Source: Okeania sp. SIO2C9
GTDB taxonomy: Bacteria > Cyanobacteriota > Cyanobacteriia > Cyanobacteriales > Microcoleaceae
DNA: 64,000 bases
NCBI RefSeq assembly: GCF_010672455.1
Contig: NZ_JAAHGO010000003.1
Coordinates: 1 to 64,000 of the forward strand
Reading direction: 5' to 3'
The position numbers and the translations under genes were made by a program. The first letter of the stretch is position 1. Each line of letters opens with the position of its first letter. Of this stretch, positions 48,996 to 58,504 are shown piece by piece. Below the pieces are notes generated by a model, which saw nothing but the letters and a program-made list of their open reading frames with translations, was not told the DNA's origin and did no database searches.

Positions 48996-49871
48996 ATGTC
49001 AGAAAAATTGACACTTCTGCCCCATGAATATCCAGACATCAGTAATATGATTCTGGAGGATGATACTCCCTTGGATAGTTTTATTAATGAAAAACAACAA
49101 CGTTTACTCACAACTGTATTTTATAGTGGTGCGGAAATACCAATAAATGTTCCTTTTATCGTTGCTGCTAATGTGGGTTTATTTTCTCATGTCCGAGCTT
49201 CAGGAATTGTCCCTGATGTCTTTTTAAGTTTAAATATTGTTGGTGAAAAAGAATGGTGGGAACGTAACGTTCGTTCTTATTTATTCTGGGAATTTGGCAA
49301 ACCACCAGATGTAGTAATTGAAGTTGTTTCTCCCACTCCCGGCAATGAATTAGGAAGTAAATTAACAGACTATGCAAAGTTAAGAATTCCTTATTATGTT
49401 GTCTACGATCCATTGCAAAAACTAAGTGAAACTGTACTGCAAGTATTTCAACTTCAATTTAATTCTTACATCCCTAAAAATGATGCTTGGTTTCCTGATG
49501 TGAATCTGGGATTAACTCTTTGGAGTGGTACGTTTGAAAATATTAATGGTACTTGGTTGCGTTGGTGCAATGTCGATGGAAATGTAATTCAAACAGGAGA
49601 TGAAATAGCAGCAGAAAAAAATGCTGAAATATCTCAAAAGGATGTTGAAATATCTCAAAAGGATGCTGAAATATCCCAAAAGAATGCTGAAATTAAACAG
49701 GCGTTATTATTGGCAATTGAAATGGGATTAAAACTCAAGTTTGGTGATGAATTCGTAGGGATGTTATCCGAGATTTCAGAAATTAATGATGTGAAATTGT
49801 TAGAGAGAATTGTTTCTCAAATTCCCCTGATTTCTTCAGCAGATGAATTACGAAAACTATATACTGAATAG
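48996..49871 (+). CDS. Uma2 family protein with coiled-coil tail
   Basis: 291 residues from ATG 48996, chosen because GGAGG lies 5 nt upstream; an upstream in-frame start would read through repeat sequence. The Uma2/DUF820 core is at about 20-200, with IVPDVFLSLN, PPDVVIEVVSPTPGNE and KLTDYAKLRIPYYVVYDP. A repeat of 8 residues (AEISQKDV, EISQKDAE, EISQKNAE) makes a short coiled coil, followed by a helical tail similar to that of other cyanobacterial Uma2 proteins. Function unknown. Confidence 0.88.
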   Translation: MSEKLTLLPHEYPDISNMILEDDTPLDSFINEKQQRLLTTVFYSGAEIPINVPFIVAANVGLFSHVRASGIVPDVFLSLNIVGEKEWWERNVRSYLFWEFGKPPDVVIEVVSPTPGNELGSKLTDYAKLRIPYYVVYDPLQKLSETVLQVFQLQFNSYIPKNDAWFPDVNLGLTLWSGTFENINGTWLRWCNVDGNVIQTGDEIAAEKNAEISQKDVEISQKDAEISQKNAEIKQALLLAIEMGLKLKFGDEFVGMLSEISEINDVKLLERIVSQIPLISSADELRKLYTE

Positions 49872-49939
49872 AATAATATTATGTGCGCTCGGGTAGCACG
49901 ATAGAACTTAGTTCGGTATTAAAGATAAGAGTCTATATT

Positions 49940-49966
49940 GTAGGGGCGAATGGCATTCGTCCTTAG
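49940..49966. repeat. Palindromic repeat GTAGGGGCGAATGGCATTCG
   Basis: 27 bp of the group seen at 14033 and 39489. It lies between converging genes, where it could fold as a stem in both transcripts. Confidence 0.65.
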
Positions 49967-50053
49967 AGGGTTTTGGTTGTGACGATATGGTTTATCAATC
50001 TGAAAAGTCTTGTAAAACTGGAGCGATCGCTTCTTTCAAAATATCCTAAATTC

Positions 50054-50725
50054 TTAAAATTTCAGTTCATTTTCCCCAAGAAAATATTCTTGAATAATGT
50101 AAGTAATTACTGGACAAAAAGGGATGTACTTACCTTGATTATCCAATTTATCAAAACTATCTAGTAATTCCTTTATTTCTGATTTTTCAAGATTTTCTAC
50201 AACTTCTAATATACCATCAATTGCTGCTTTACGCATTGCATTCAACTTATCAATATCTAATCCTAATTTATCAATTGTTTTCAGAGCAATTTCTTTTTCT
50301 TTTTTATCTAAAACATTAGTGGGTAAAATTTCTCCAGAACCAGTATAGCGAAAAAAATCACCACAGTTAGGTTCTAAAGGGGAAACCATCAACTTTTCTT
50401 CATACCAATCTGCTTTTTTGACACCACAATGGGGAGGTTCTTTCTTTTCTCTTTCACGTTGGCACGATGCTAATAAATTATTATAATTTAGCTGATCTGC
50501 AGGAAAAATGCTACGGGGTTTGAGGTGTTCTATATGACTATTTTTCTTATCAATTTCCATGCCACAGTAACAACAAATATAACCTTGTTCCTCAAGTAAT
50601 TTTTGATGAATATTAGTTTTTTCTTTGCTCCTTAAATCATTATAGGTAGGTTGCCAATCTTCATTAGCAGACGCTTTAAATTTTGCTAAATCTTCAGGTT
50701 CATTACCCTTTTTTATATACTTCAC
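50054..50725 (-). CDS. ptuB: HNH nuclease, PtuB-like (Septu defence system)
   Basis: 223 residues. The HNH core is visible as CCYCGMEI (near 49-56), SHIEHLKPRS (near 65-75) and NYNNLLASCQ. This arrangement matches the HNH proteins of the retron/Septu type. It starts with GTG at 50723-50725, overlapping the TGA of the ATPase gene (GTGA), so translation is coupled. In Septu, PtuB is the nuclease effector and PtuA the ATPase that forms the complex and controls it. There is no reverse transcriptase or retron RNA next to it, so a stand-alone Septu is more likely than a retron. Confidence 0.82.
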   Translation of the reverse strand: MKYIKKGNEPEDLAKFKASANEDWQPTYNDLRSKEKTNIHQKLLEEQGYICCYCGMEIDKKNSHIEHLKPRSIFPADQLNYNNLLASCQREREKKEPPHCGVKKADWYEEKLMVSPLEPNCGDFFRYTGSGEILPTNVLDKKEKEIALKTIDKLGLDIDKLNAMRKAAIDGILEVVENLEKSEIKELLDSFDKLDNQGKYIPFCPVITYIIQEYFLGENELKF

Positions 50726-52020
50726 TTTTTCAAAATCTCCCGCCGACGCATCAATATATCTGCTCTGACAAATTCTGGTTCATCAGTACCTATTTCTTCT
50801 TCAATTTCTAGCCGTAGTTGTCTAGCTGAATCAAGATTTCCACTATCTATTAATCGAAATAATTCCATCAATTTTTCTTTGATTTGTTGTGGACGTTCAG
50901 GAACTTTCATTAAATCTTCTAAAATACGATTACTATCTCTACCAAAGGAACTAGAAGGATGTTTAAGAATGACATTATCATCTATTTTTTCCAAAATATA
51001 AACGCTATTCGGTTTAATTTGACTGACAACTTGTGGAGAGTGAGTAGTAATAATAAATTGACAATTAGGAAATGTTTCTGTAAGTTTAGGAATTACTTGA
51101 CGCTGCCAAGCAGGATGTAAATGTTGTTCAATTTCATCTATTAATACCACACTACTTGCTGTTAAAGGATCGCCTAAACTTGGATTAGCTATTGCTAAAC
51201 GTCTTGCTAAGTCACCTACTAATGCTAATAAGCTTTTTTCTCCATCAGATAGTTGTTGAATATCAAGTTCTTGGTCTTGTTTTTTGATTGTCATTCTTGG
51301 GTAAGGTTTGCGACGGACTCTAATATCCTTAAAATCATTTTTTCCTAATATAGAATAGATAGCTTTTCTGACTGCTTCAAGTTGGCGATCGCGATATTTT
51401 ATATCATCTCGAAGTTCTTCATTTTCGGTTTCTTCTATTACTCTAAACCATTTGAAAAAGCTATCAAAATTAATTTGTATTCCATCAAGTGCTTGTTCAT
51501 AACCATCAACTTGTTTGAAAGAGTAGTCTTCAACTTCAATTTCTAAAGGTACACTAAGTACAGAACGATTAACAGGATAGTAAACAATTAGAGGAATATC
51601 AAGTTGAGAATTATTTTTCAATTTAGTACGAATATCATCTACTATTGATGGTGATTTTATAGATATTCCCCAACCTCCACCGTTGTTTTGAGCTAAACCT
51701 ATTTGATTTTCTAAACCATCAATTGAAAAGATAATTTCACAGTCAGTTGTTTCATATCCATTTTTAATATCCTCTTCGCTAAAACGTCTTCCTTTTGATT
51801 TATCTATAAAATCATCTAAAGCTAAATCCTGTATTGTCCTTTTTGGTTCATACTGAATTCTAGATAAAAGCCAAGAAAAGAGAATTGCTATACAATCTAA
51901 AATACTAGATTTCCCTACTCCATTAATTCCAATAAATACAGTAGGTTCTGTAGTAACAAAATCAATAGTTAAATTCTTTATTCCTCTAAAACAATTAATT
52001 TCTAAACGTTTAATTTTCAT
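50722..52020 (-). CDS. ptuA: AAA/ABC-type ATPase, PtuA-like (Septu defence system)
   Basis: 432 residues. An SMC/OLD-like ATPase: MKIKRLEINCFRGIKNL start, Walker A FIGINGVGKSSIL (about 33-45), ABC signature LSDGEKSLLAL (near 257), Walker B VVLIDEIEQHLHP (near 290), and a switch His in FIITTHSPQV. No TOPRIM domain follows, which separates it from OLD nucleases. With the downstream HNH gene overlapping by 4 nt, it fits PtuA of Septu, an antiphage system. Phage specificity is unknown. The start is ATG at 52020. Confidence 0.82.
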   Translation of the reverse strand: MKIKRLEINCFRGIKNLTIDFVTTEPTVFIGINGVGKSSILDCIAILFSWLLSRIQYEPKRTIQDLALDDFIDKSKGRRFSEEDIKNGYETTDCEIIFSIDGLENQIGLAQNNGGGWGISIKSPSIVDDIRTKLKNNSQLDIPLIVYYPVNRSVLSVPLEIEVEDYSFKQVDGYEQALDGIQINFDSFFKWFRVIEETENEELRDDIKYRDRQLEAVRKAIYSILGKNDFKDIRVRRKPYPRMTIKKQDQELDIQQLSDGEKSLLALVGDLARRLAIANPSLGDPLTASSVVLIDEIEQHLHPAWQRQVIPKLTETFPNCQFIITTHSPQVVSQIKPNSVYILEKIDDNVILKHPSSSFGRDSNRILEDLMKVPERPQQIKEKLMELFRLIDSGNLDSARQLRLEIEEEIGTDEPEFVRADILMRRREILKK

Positions 52021-52083
52021 CAGTTATAAAATAGAAGTTTTCATATAGTCATCATATAAAATTCAGATAATTAGTATATCCAA

Positions 52084-52159
52084 GTCATTGCGACGGTCAC
52101 TCCGTGGAAGGAAGCAATCTCCTAAAACCTTGAGATTTTTTCCTATCGTCGCAATGACG
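52084..52159. repeat. Hairpin repeat with GTCATTGCGAC ends, copy 2
   Basis: gtcattgcgacggtcactcc at one end and atcgtcgcaatgac at the other form inverted arms. The middle has gaagcaatctcctaaaacct. Related to 19873-19955. Confidence 0.7.
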
Positions 52160-52397
52160 AATCGCACACCAGATTCTATATCAGAAATAATTCGTGAAAA
52201 AAAAATTGTAGGCATTCAGTCCCCAAACCCAAATGAGATTTGAAAACCAAACTCCTACAAGCAAATACTATAACATAACTCCAGTAGGGCGTATTAATGA
52301 AATGTAATGCACTGCCTATCCTTAATATTTCGCTCAGTTACGCTCCGCTAACTACTGGACTTCTCCCCCCTTTCAAAGGTGGGTAGGGGGGGATCTT
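52160..52397. other. Intergenic region downstream of the phosphoesterase gene
   Basis: Contains a C-rich/G-rich palindrome, tctcccccctttcaaaggtg ... taggggggga (52363-52393), just beyond the phosphoesterase stop codon, which could act as a processing or termination stem for that leftward transcript. No gene is visible. Confidence 0.5.
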
Positions 52398-55300
52398 CTA
52401 CCCTCTGATAATAAAGTCCTCAACTTCAAGCAATGCTCCATTACTCAAAGTGGCAAACTGAGCGCCATCACCAAAACCACCAGCACTACCATTAGTATTG
52501 TAGAATAAAGCACCATTATTAGAGTTGTAAACAATAACTGCTTCAGAAGTTGCAGCAGCATTATTACTGGTAACAGTGGCAAATTCTGTTGCGATACTGT
52601 TAATGGCAGTAAATGTTGTTTGACTCAGGAGAATTTTATCTTGACCAACAACAAAATCAGTAATTTCATCCACACCAATATCATCAGCATCAAATTCCTG
52701 ATTTGTGGCAAAGATAAAACGGTCAATACTAGCACCACCAGTCATGGTGTCATCTCCACTTCCACCATTGAGGCGATCGCGACCTTGACCGCCATTCATT
52801 TCATCGTCGCCATCCCCACCAAAGAGAAAGTCAAAACCAAGACGACCTTCTAAAACATCATCGTCATCTTGACCATAAAGGAAGTCATCGCCACGACTGC
52901 CAATAATTAAGTCGTCACCACCACTACCAACGAGAGTGTCATTTCCTGTTAAACCAGCGATCGTATCATCTCCAAAGCTACCGTTGAGACGTTCATCTTC
53001 TGTATTACCAGGAATTTCTTGGTCAACTGGATCGACAATAGTGACTTGAGCAACTTGGTTTTCTACATCAACTACATAGTCTTCTGTTTCTATCAACTCA
53101 ATAGTTGTGGTTTCTTCCCCTTCCGACTCCTCATCCGGAATAGTTGTCCAGGTAACAGTTGCTGTAGTTGCTCCTTCCTCAATGGTAATAGCGGAACGTG
53201 CGAGTTCATCCCCTACTGCATCGAGTTCTTCTAGGTCAGAAGCATTGGTTAACTCAGGAGGAAATTCGATATCGCCAAACGCATCATCAGTATCTGTTTC
53301 TGACCAAATCACCCGTAAACCTCCCTCTGGAGCAGCTTCACTTAAATTGAAAGTTAGGGTGTATTGACCTGCATTTTCACTAACAGTTTCGGGTTCAACA
53401 TCAATACCTACTATTATTGGTTCAATGGTTTCAGTGGGGTTAACTACAAATTCACTTACTATCTGTAGTGGACGGTTAATAATATCTTCTGGGTTTGCTA
53501 ATAACTCTTCCTCTGTGTAGGGTTCCACACCATAAGTGACAACGCGCAATTGTTGAGTTTCAGGGTCAATTTCAAATTCCGTCCAACCCAAGGTATGAGT
53601 AGCAATGTAGTCACCCTGAACAAGAGTCGCATCAATTTGACCGTCTGCTATTTCTAAATTATCGTTCAAACCAATAGGATCGTAACCAAGAGGAGAGATA
53701 GCACTATTGATGAGTTGTTTGAGAAAATCATCTCTGTCATTAACCTCACTGTCACCATCGCTTGCAACTGGCAAACTGTTGTATAAAGCTAGTTGTTCAG
53801 GAGTCAAGAGGTCGAATTCAACACCTAATTCAATCACATTAGGACCGAAGGGAAGGTCAAAAGCAACGGAACCCGTAGTAACTTCAAAAGCATTTAGAGG
53901 AATTTGTTCCCCACCAAATTCTTCTTGATAAGTTATGTTGTTAACGATAGTACCTTGAATATCTGCTGCCACGAATACCACGTTATCAATGTTATTCTCA
54001 TCAATAAATTGGAGAATTTCTGTCCGTTCCGCAGCATAACCTTCAAAACGATCGCTTCCTACTGCAGTTCCAAAATTTTGCATGGGTTCGGGTGCCATGA
54101 CAAATTTCCAGGTAATGCCATCATTTTCTGCCTGGAGTAAGTCGTTTTTCAGGTCTTCTAGTTGTGCTTCTCCTAACATTGTCCGACTGGGGTCAAAAGA
54201 AGCTGCCAGGAATGCTGCTATTTCTTCTTGAGTCGCTCCAGGAGTTGGTAATTCTTGGTCTTGGAAGGAATGACCATCTAAAACAAAGGTGGCAGCATCA
54301 TTGCCGTAAGTATTGAAACGATATAATTGTCGTTCTCCTGCGGTACGGTTTTCTCCTGTATCTCCATAGAATTCATCTCGCAAAGGATTAAATTCTTGGA
54401 ACGCTTGTAAACCATTTTCATAGAGTTCGGTATCGTTAGTTAACCCTGTTGTTTCTGGAAAACGGGGGTCAGTATTTGCAGGAACACCACCGGAGAATTC
54501 GTCTATAACTTCACGGTCGTCTATTGTGGCCAAAATTGATGTGGTGGCACGGAGGTCTGCCCAAGTATTTTCGCCGAAGCGATCGCTATATACTTCCTGA
54601 TGTTTGGCTCGAAATTCTGCTATTGTTTCTGCTTGTGGTTTTGGTACTGCTGGAGAGGGAGTATCAGCAGAAATTATATCGCCGTGTAAAACGAAGAAGT
54701 CTAAGTCTGCTTCATCAGCATTACTAATAGCTGGATAGGGAGCAAGTTCGCCTCGCCAGTTTCCGGAAACTCCAAATTTTAAACCGTTTTGCTCTCCTAA
54801 TTCGGCAGAGGTTTCAAATTCTCCTATTTCTGTTGAACCTGCTGCGTCGGTGACTCGATAATAATATTCGGTGCCGGGGTTTAATTCTTCAATTTCGACT
54901 TTTGCTGGAGCATTTGTTACTTCTGTACTAACTGTCTGAATAATGTTAGTAAAGTCGGAGTTTGTAGCAACTTCAAATGTTATTTCTCCAGGGGTGTTAC
55001 TATTTGCCCATAACACTGTTGAAGTCTGAGTAGTGTCGCCACTGGCAATGCCATTAATTAGGCTGTCTGATATTTGCCGAGGATTATAACTCAAACGGTC
55101 AATTTCTAGAGGTTCTTCAAAAGCATTAGCAACATTTTCCCAAGGGATAAATTTAAAGTTAGTATTGAAGTTTTGAATTTCTCCATCTTCTGGATCTTGT
55201 AGAACTGCTTCTGGTTCATTTGCGCCGTCTTGAACTACCAATAAACCGTTCGGATAATTGTTACCTAAAGGCAAGTTAATAACATCTGCACCATCAGATT

Positions 55301-58300
55301 CTTCTGCTCCATCAATATTGGCAAAATCTCCTACAAAGAAGTTACCAATATATTCATTATTGCCTTCCCGTTCATAAACAGCAAAAGTATTATCTCCCTG
55401 ACTAGAAGCTAATAAATAACCATTACCATTCTCAGCATAATAAATAGTTAAACCTTCTACATCCGCTTGAATATTCTCACCAACTTCATCCACTAAAATT
55501 TCTTCATTACTACCATCAACTTCTGCTTCAAATTTCCAAATTCCGAAGTTTTCTTGACCAACATAAAGAAATCCTAATTCTTGGTCTACTACCATTCCTT
55601 CGACTTGAGCACCATCCAATTCTTCACCTTCTGGAATAGGTACATCTAGACGACGAACTTCTGTGGCACTTACCGTTCCATCTTCGTTACTTGTTAACTC
55701 TAATTGAGCAATTTGGTCGCCATCTCGCTGACTAACAAAAGCGTAAGTTTCCCCAGTGTTAGGATTAGTATAAGTTGCTAAACCATAAGCAGTTTGTTCC
55801 CCATCATCTACACCAAAAATTGAAACTTCAGGGTCGCTAAGATTAGCAGCAGTAATGTTAGTAAGTTGACGAGTTTGAGGGTCAATACTCCAAATTGCTA
55901 AAGTATCATTTGCCCGGTCAGTTGCTACTGCTAAATCTACTGTTTCTTCTCCTATTTGGAAGTTATAAACAATATCGACATTGTTATAACGAACATCCCC
56001 AGGAGTATCAGGATAAATTTCTTGTAAAACTTCACCGTTTAAGTCATAAACTTCTAAACCAGCATCTTTTAATGTACTAATAACTAAACTTTGGCTTGGG
56101 TTATTAGGATGTAGATAAATTGCTGGGTCATCTGAATCAATACCTGTTTCAATTCTGTTCGTGTCTGGAGTTTCAACAGTAGGATAAACAACAGGAATAC
56201 TATCAATATCTAGGGAGAAACCTAAAAATTGAGTAATTTGATTTCCAGCATTAAAATTATTATCACTAACTACCACCAAAGACTGAGACCCATCAGGCAA
56301 AACAGGTCCGAATGTCATCCCTTCATCATTATCTAAACGAATGCCTAATTCTCCGAAATCTAGTAATAGTCGTTTTTCAGCTATAGCATCAACATCAAAT
56401 AACTCTCCATCAGGGTCATCAGGATTAATTAAACTGTCAAAATTTTGGATATTTGTTGTATTTTGTAACTGGACTTCATAGAGGCGAATATTATTACCAA
56501 CCCCCACAGTAAAAGACCTTTCTAAAGCTAATAAAGTATCGCTATTATCAAGGGCAAGTAATTCAACTAAGCCATTATCAGCAAAACCATCTTCTGGGTC
56601 TGGAGCAACAGGAATAGGGTCAACAAAATAGAGAAATTCTTTAATAGCTTCCCCAGTTTCTAAATCGTATTTAATAATCCGAGAAGTACTCTCATTTTCC
56701 AGAGTAGGACGTTCACCATCTTGTACTAAAGCACTTTCTGTTGCTGTGTAGAGATAACGTCGGTCAGGAGTAATTGTTAAACTCTCAAACGCCTGATTAT
56801 TTCTGATGCCTTGAGTGCCATCTTCATTAGGTAAAAATTTATCTGGAATTGTCAACTCATTTAATTGTTCTCCTCCTAAAGAAAATTGATTAACAAATGG
56901 GTCGATACCCTCATTAACATTTCCTTCCGAAGAGATGAATAAATTCTCACCATTAAAAGCAATTCCTTCCGGGTCAACACCATTTTCGGGAAATGGTACT
57001 CCATCATTATTTAATAGAGTAGTAAAATCTGTAAATTCAACATCTCCATCATCAAGAGTACCATCACTCCAATCAATATCAACAGTATAAAAACGGGCAT
57101 CATTATTCTGACTCCGGTCATCAGAAATAGCATAATAAATTCCCAAACCTTTATCATAACTAATACCAGAAATACCACCTACTTCTGTACCTTGAAAATC
57201 CAACCCAGTCTCAAATTCTACCCCCCCAATAAACTCAATATTTGTGACAGTTTTACGATTTTCATTAGTAACATCTGCCCAAACTAAACGATGGTCTGAA
57301 CTAGGAAAAGGAAAATCTCCTACTAAGTCAAATAAAGGGTTATTTTCCTCCGGCCAAAAAACAGCAGCATCAACTATTTCTTGATTTTCTGAAGGCAAAA
57401 CATAATCAACTCGTAAATTTCCAGCAGAACCTTCCGCATCATTAAAATCTGCCGTATCAAAAGCAGGGTTGCCTCCATGATTTGCACTTTCTCCTCCTTG
57501 ACGGTTTGTAGCATCAACTCCCCCATTACTACCAGGAGTTACTGAAGTATTAACCAGAGGATTCCCTAATAATTGATTAATAGCATTATTGAAACTATCT
57601 CCATCAACTGGGTCAGCATTTTTGTCTCCCATAATCACAAAAGAATTACCAGGATTCAAACCTCCAAAATTACCTTCGTCATCATAAATATAATTACCCT
57701 CTCCAGGAGTAACATAATCTGCCCAAAACCGAATTTCATCATGATTTCTTCTACCATTTCTATCTTCCTCCCCATCAAAAACTGGCGGAGTAGGATGACT
57801 AACTAAAACATGAACTATTTCCCCATTCACATTTATTGGCACATCCCAATGACTTTTAGAAGAAAGACGAAATACTTCTAATTCTTCCTCCGAATACCAA
57901 TCATTAGGTTGGGGTGTATCAAGATTATCTGGTAATAATGCTCCTGGCATATCTTGCCAAAGAAAGTTTTGAAAAGTTCTTACTTCCTCTTCAACAATAG
58001 GATATTTTGAATATAAAACCATTCCGAATTGACCGGGAAAATTACCAAAACCAAAAGCATCATTCCCATAACCATTTTCACCAGCTGTCGTGACTATTTC
58101 CTCATTATTATCTAGGTCAAAACCAGAAGCAATACCTGTATTAGAAGGAGCAAAATATACGAAGGGATATTCTACAGGGTCTACTCCATTTTGACTTATT
58201 CCTAAATAGTTTTCTTGAAATAATTCGGCTGCTTCCCCTTCTGAGTCAAAGTCAACTTCATTAACTAATAAAACATCAGGATTGACTCTTTGAATAATTT

Positions 58301-58415
58301 CTGCTACTGTCTGTGCTTGTTGGTCTTGTTGTGTAGAAAGGTCTGCGACTAATTGACCTTCTTCGTTGCGGTTTAGAGATGCGTTGAAGGTGGCAAAGCG
58401 GATTGGATTTGGCAT
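52398..58415 (-). CDS. Giant multidomain phosphoesterase (EEP + two phytase-type modules + PhoD-like + RTX)
   Basis: 2005 residues with no N-terminal signal. Order: (1) endonuclease/exonuclease/phosphatase domain, about 1-385 (IRFATFNASL, LLVNEVDFD, IMGDKNAD, SSDHRLVWAD); (2) esterase-like activity of phytase domain, about 395-700 (GGISGISYD, AISDDRS, GVDPEGIAF); (3) beta-propeller phytase-like domain, about 755-1100 (DSDDPAIYLHP, VATDRANDTLAIW); (4) PhoD-like alkaline phosphatase with its N-terminal Fn-like domain, about 1108-1645 (GIASGDTTQTSTVLW, FVLHGDIISAD, ATIDDREV); (5) Calx-beta-like domain, about 1660-1780; (6) hemolysin-type calcium-binding repeats, about 1795-1900 (GSGGDDLIIG, GGSGDDTMTGG). 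The RTX end suggests export by a type I system. It would release phosphate from mono- and diesters and phytate at the surface. Some catalytic residues may be degenerate and cannot be judged by eye. Confidence 0.88.
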   Translation of the reverse strand: MPNPIRFATFNASLNRNEEGQLVADLSTQQDQQAQTVAEIIQRVNPDVLLVNEVDFDSEGEAAELFQENYLGISQNGVDPVEYPFVYFAPSNTGIASGFDLDNNEEIVTTAGENGYGNDAFGFGNFPGQFGMVLYSKYPIVEEEVRTFQNFLWQDMPGALLPDNLDTPQPNDWYSEEELEVFRLSSKSHWDVPINVNGEIVHVLVSHPTPPVFDGEEDRNGRRNHDEIRFWADYVTPGEGNYIYDDEGNFGGLNPGNSFVIMGDKNADPVDGDSFNNAINQLLGNPLVNTSVTPGSNGGVDATNRQGGESANHGGNPAFDTADFNDAEGSAGNLRVDYVLPSENQEIVDAAVFWPEENNPLFDLVGDFPFPSSDHRLVWADVTNENRKTVTNIEFIGGVEFETGLDFQGTEVGGISGISYDKGLGIYYAISDDRSQNNDARFYTVDIDWSDGTLDDGDVEFTDFTTLLNNDGVPFPENGVDPEGIAFNGENLFISSEGNVNEGIDPFVNQFSLGGEQLNELTIPDKFLPNEDGTQGIRNNQAFESLTITPDRRYLYTATESALVQDGERPTLENESTSRIIKYDLETGEAIKEFLYFVDPIPVAPDPEDGFADNGLVELLALDNSDTLLALERSFTVGVGNNIRLYEVQLQNTTNIQNFDSLINPDDPDGELFDVDAIAEKRLLLDFGELGIRLDNDEGMTFGPVLPDGSQSLVVVSDNNFNAGNQITQFLGFSLDIDSIPVVYPTVETPDTNRIETGIDSDDPAIYLHPNNPSQSLVISTLKDAGLEVYDLNGEVLQEIYPDTPGDVRYNNVDIVYNFQIGEETVDLAVATDRANDTLAIWSIDPQTRQLTNITAANLSDPEVSIFGVDDGEQTAYGLATYTNPNTGETYAFVSQRDGDQIAQLELTSNEDGTVSATEVRRLDVPIPEGEELDGAQVEGMVVDQELGFLYVGQENFGIWKFEAEVDGSNEEILVDEVGENIQADVEGLTIYYAENGNGYLLASSQGDNTFAVYEREGNNEYIGNFFVGDFANIDGAEESDGADVINLPLGNNYPNGLLVVQDGANEPEAVLQDPEDGEIQNFNTNFKFIPWENVANAFEEPLEIDRLSYNPRQISDSLINGIASGDTTQTSTVLWANSNTPGEITFEVATNSDFTNIIQTVSTEVTNAPAKVEIEELNPGTEYYYRVTDAAGSTEIGEFETSAELGEQNGLKFGVSGNWRGELAPYPAISNADEADLDFFVLHGDIISADTPSPAVPKPQAETIAEFRAKHQEVYSDRFGENTWADLRATTSILATIDDREVIDEFSGGVPANTDPRFPETTGLTNDTELYENGLQAFQEFNPLRDEFYGDTGENRTAGERQLYRFNTYGNDAATFVLDGHSFQDQELPTPGATQEEIAAFLAASFDPSRTMLGEAQLEDLKNDLLQAENDGITWKFVMAPEPMQNFGTAVGSDRFEGYAAERTEILQFIDENNIDNVVFVAADIQGTIVNNITYQEEFGGEQIPLNAFEVTTGSVAFDLPFGPNVIELGVEFDLLTPEQLALYNSLPVASDGDSEVNDRDDFLKQLINSAISPLGYDPIGLNDNLEIADGQIDATLVQGDYIATHTLGWTEFEIDPETQQLRVVTYGVEPYTEEELLANPEDIINRPLQIVSEFVVNPTETIEPIIVGIDVEPETVSENAGQYTLTFNLSEAAPEGGLRVIWSETDTDDAFGDIEFPPELTNASDLEELDAVGDELARSAITIEEGATTATVTWTTIPDEESEGEETTTIELIETEDYVVDVENQVAQVTIVDPVDQEIPGNTEDERLNGSFGDDTIAGLTGNDTLVGSGGDDLIIGSRGDDFLYGQDDDDVLEGRLGFDFLFGGDGDDEMNGGQGRDRLNGGSGDDTMTGGASIDRFIFATNQEFDADDIGVDEITDFVVGQDKILLSQTTFTAINSIATEFATVTSNNAAATSEAVIVYNSNNGALFYNTNGSAGGFGDGAQFATLSNGALLEVEDFIIRG

Positions 58416-58474
58416 AAACTAGAAACCCTTGAAATTAATTATAGTCATAACCGTAATGGGATTTTATAGGTTCT

Positions 58475-58504
58475 AATTTAAGTTATGTTTATGTTTAGGT
58501 TAAA
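58475..58504 (-). promoter_or_regulatory. Candidate PHO box for the giant phosphoesterase gene
   Basis: On the minus strand the sequence reads TTTAACCT-AAA-CATAAACA-TAA-CTTAAATT, with repeats of 8 bp and spacers of 3 bp. This is the layout of the cyanobacterial PHO box bound by the SphR/PhoB-type regulator (consensus PyTTAAPyPy then T or A). The first repeat matches fully, the third 7 of 8, the middle poorly. A TATAAA (-10-like) follows about 6 bp after the box. It lies about 60-90 bp before the ATG at 58415. Confidence 0.6.

Noticed and set aside
50054-52020. Retron of the PtuAB-associated type
   Set aside because: No reverse transcriptase or msr/msd-like RNA is seen on either side; flanks contain only a Uma2 gene, short repeats and the phosphoesterase.
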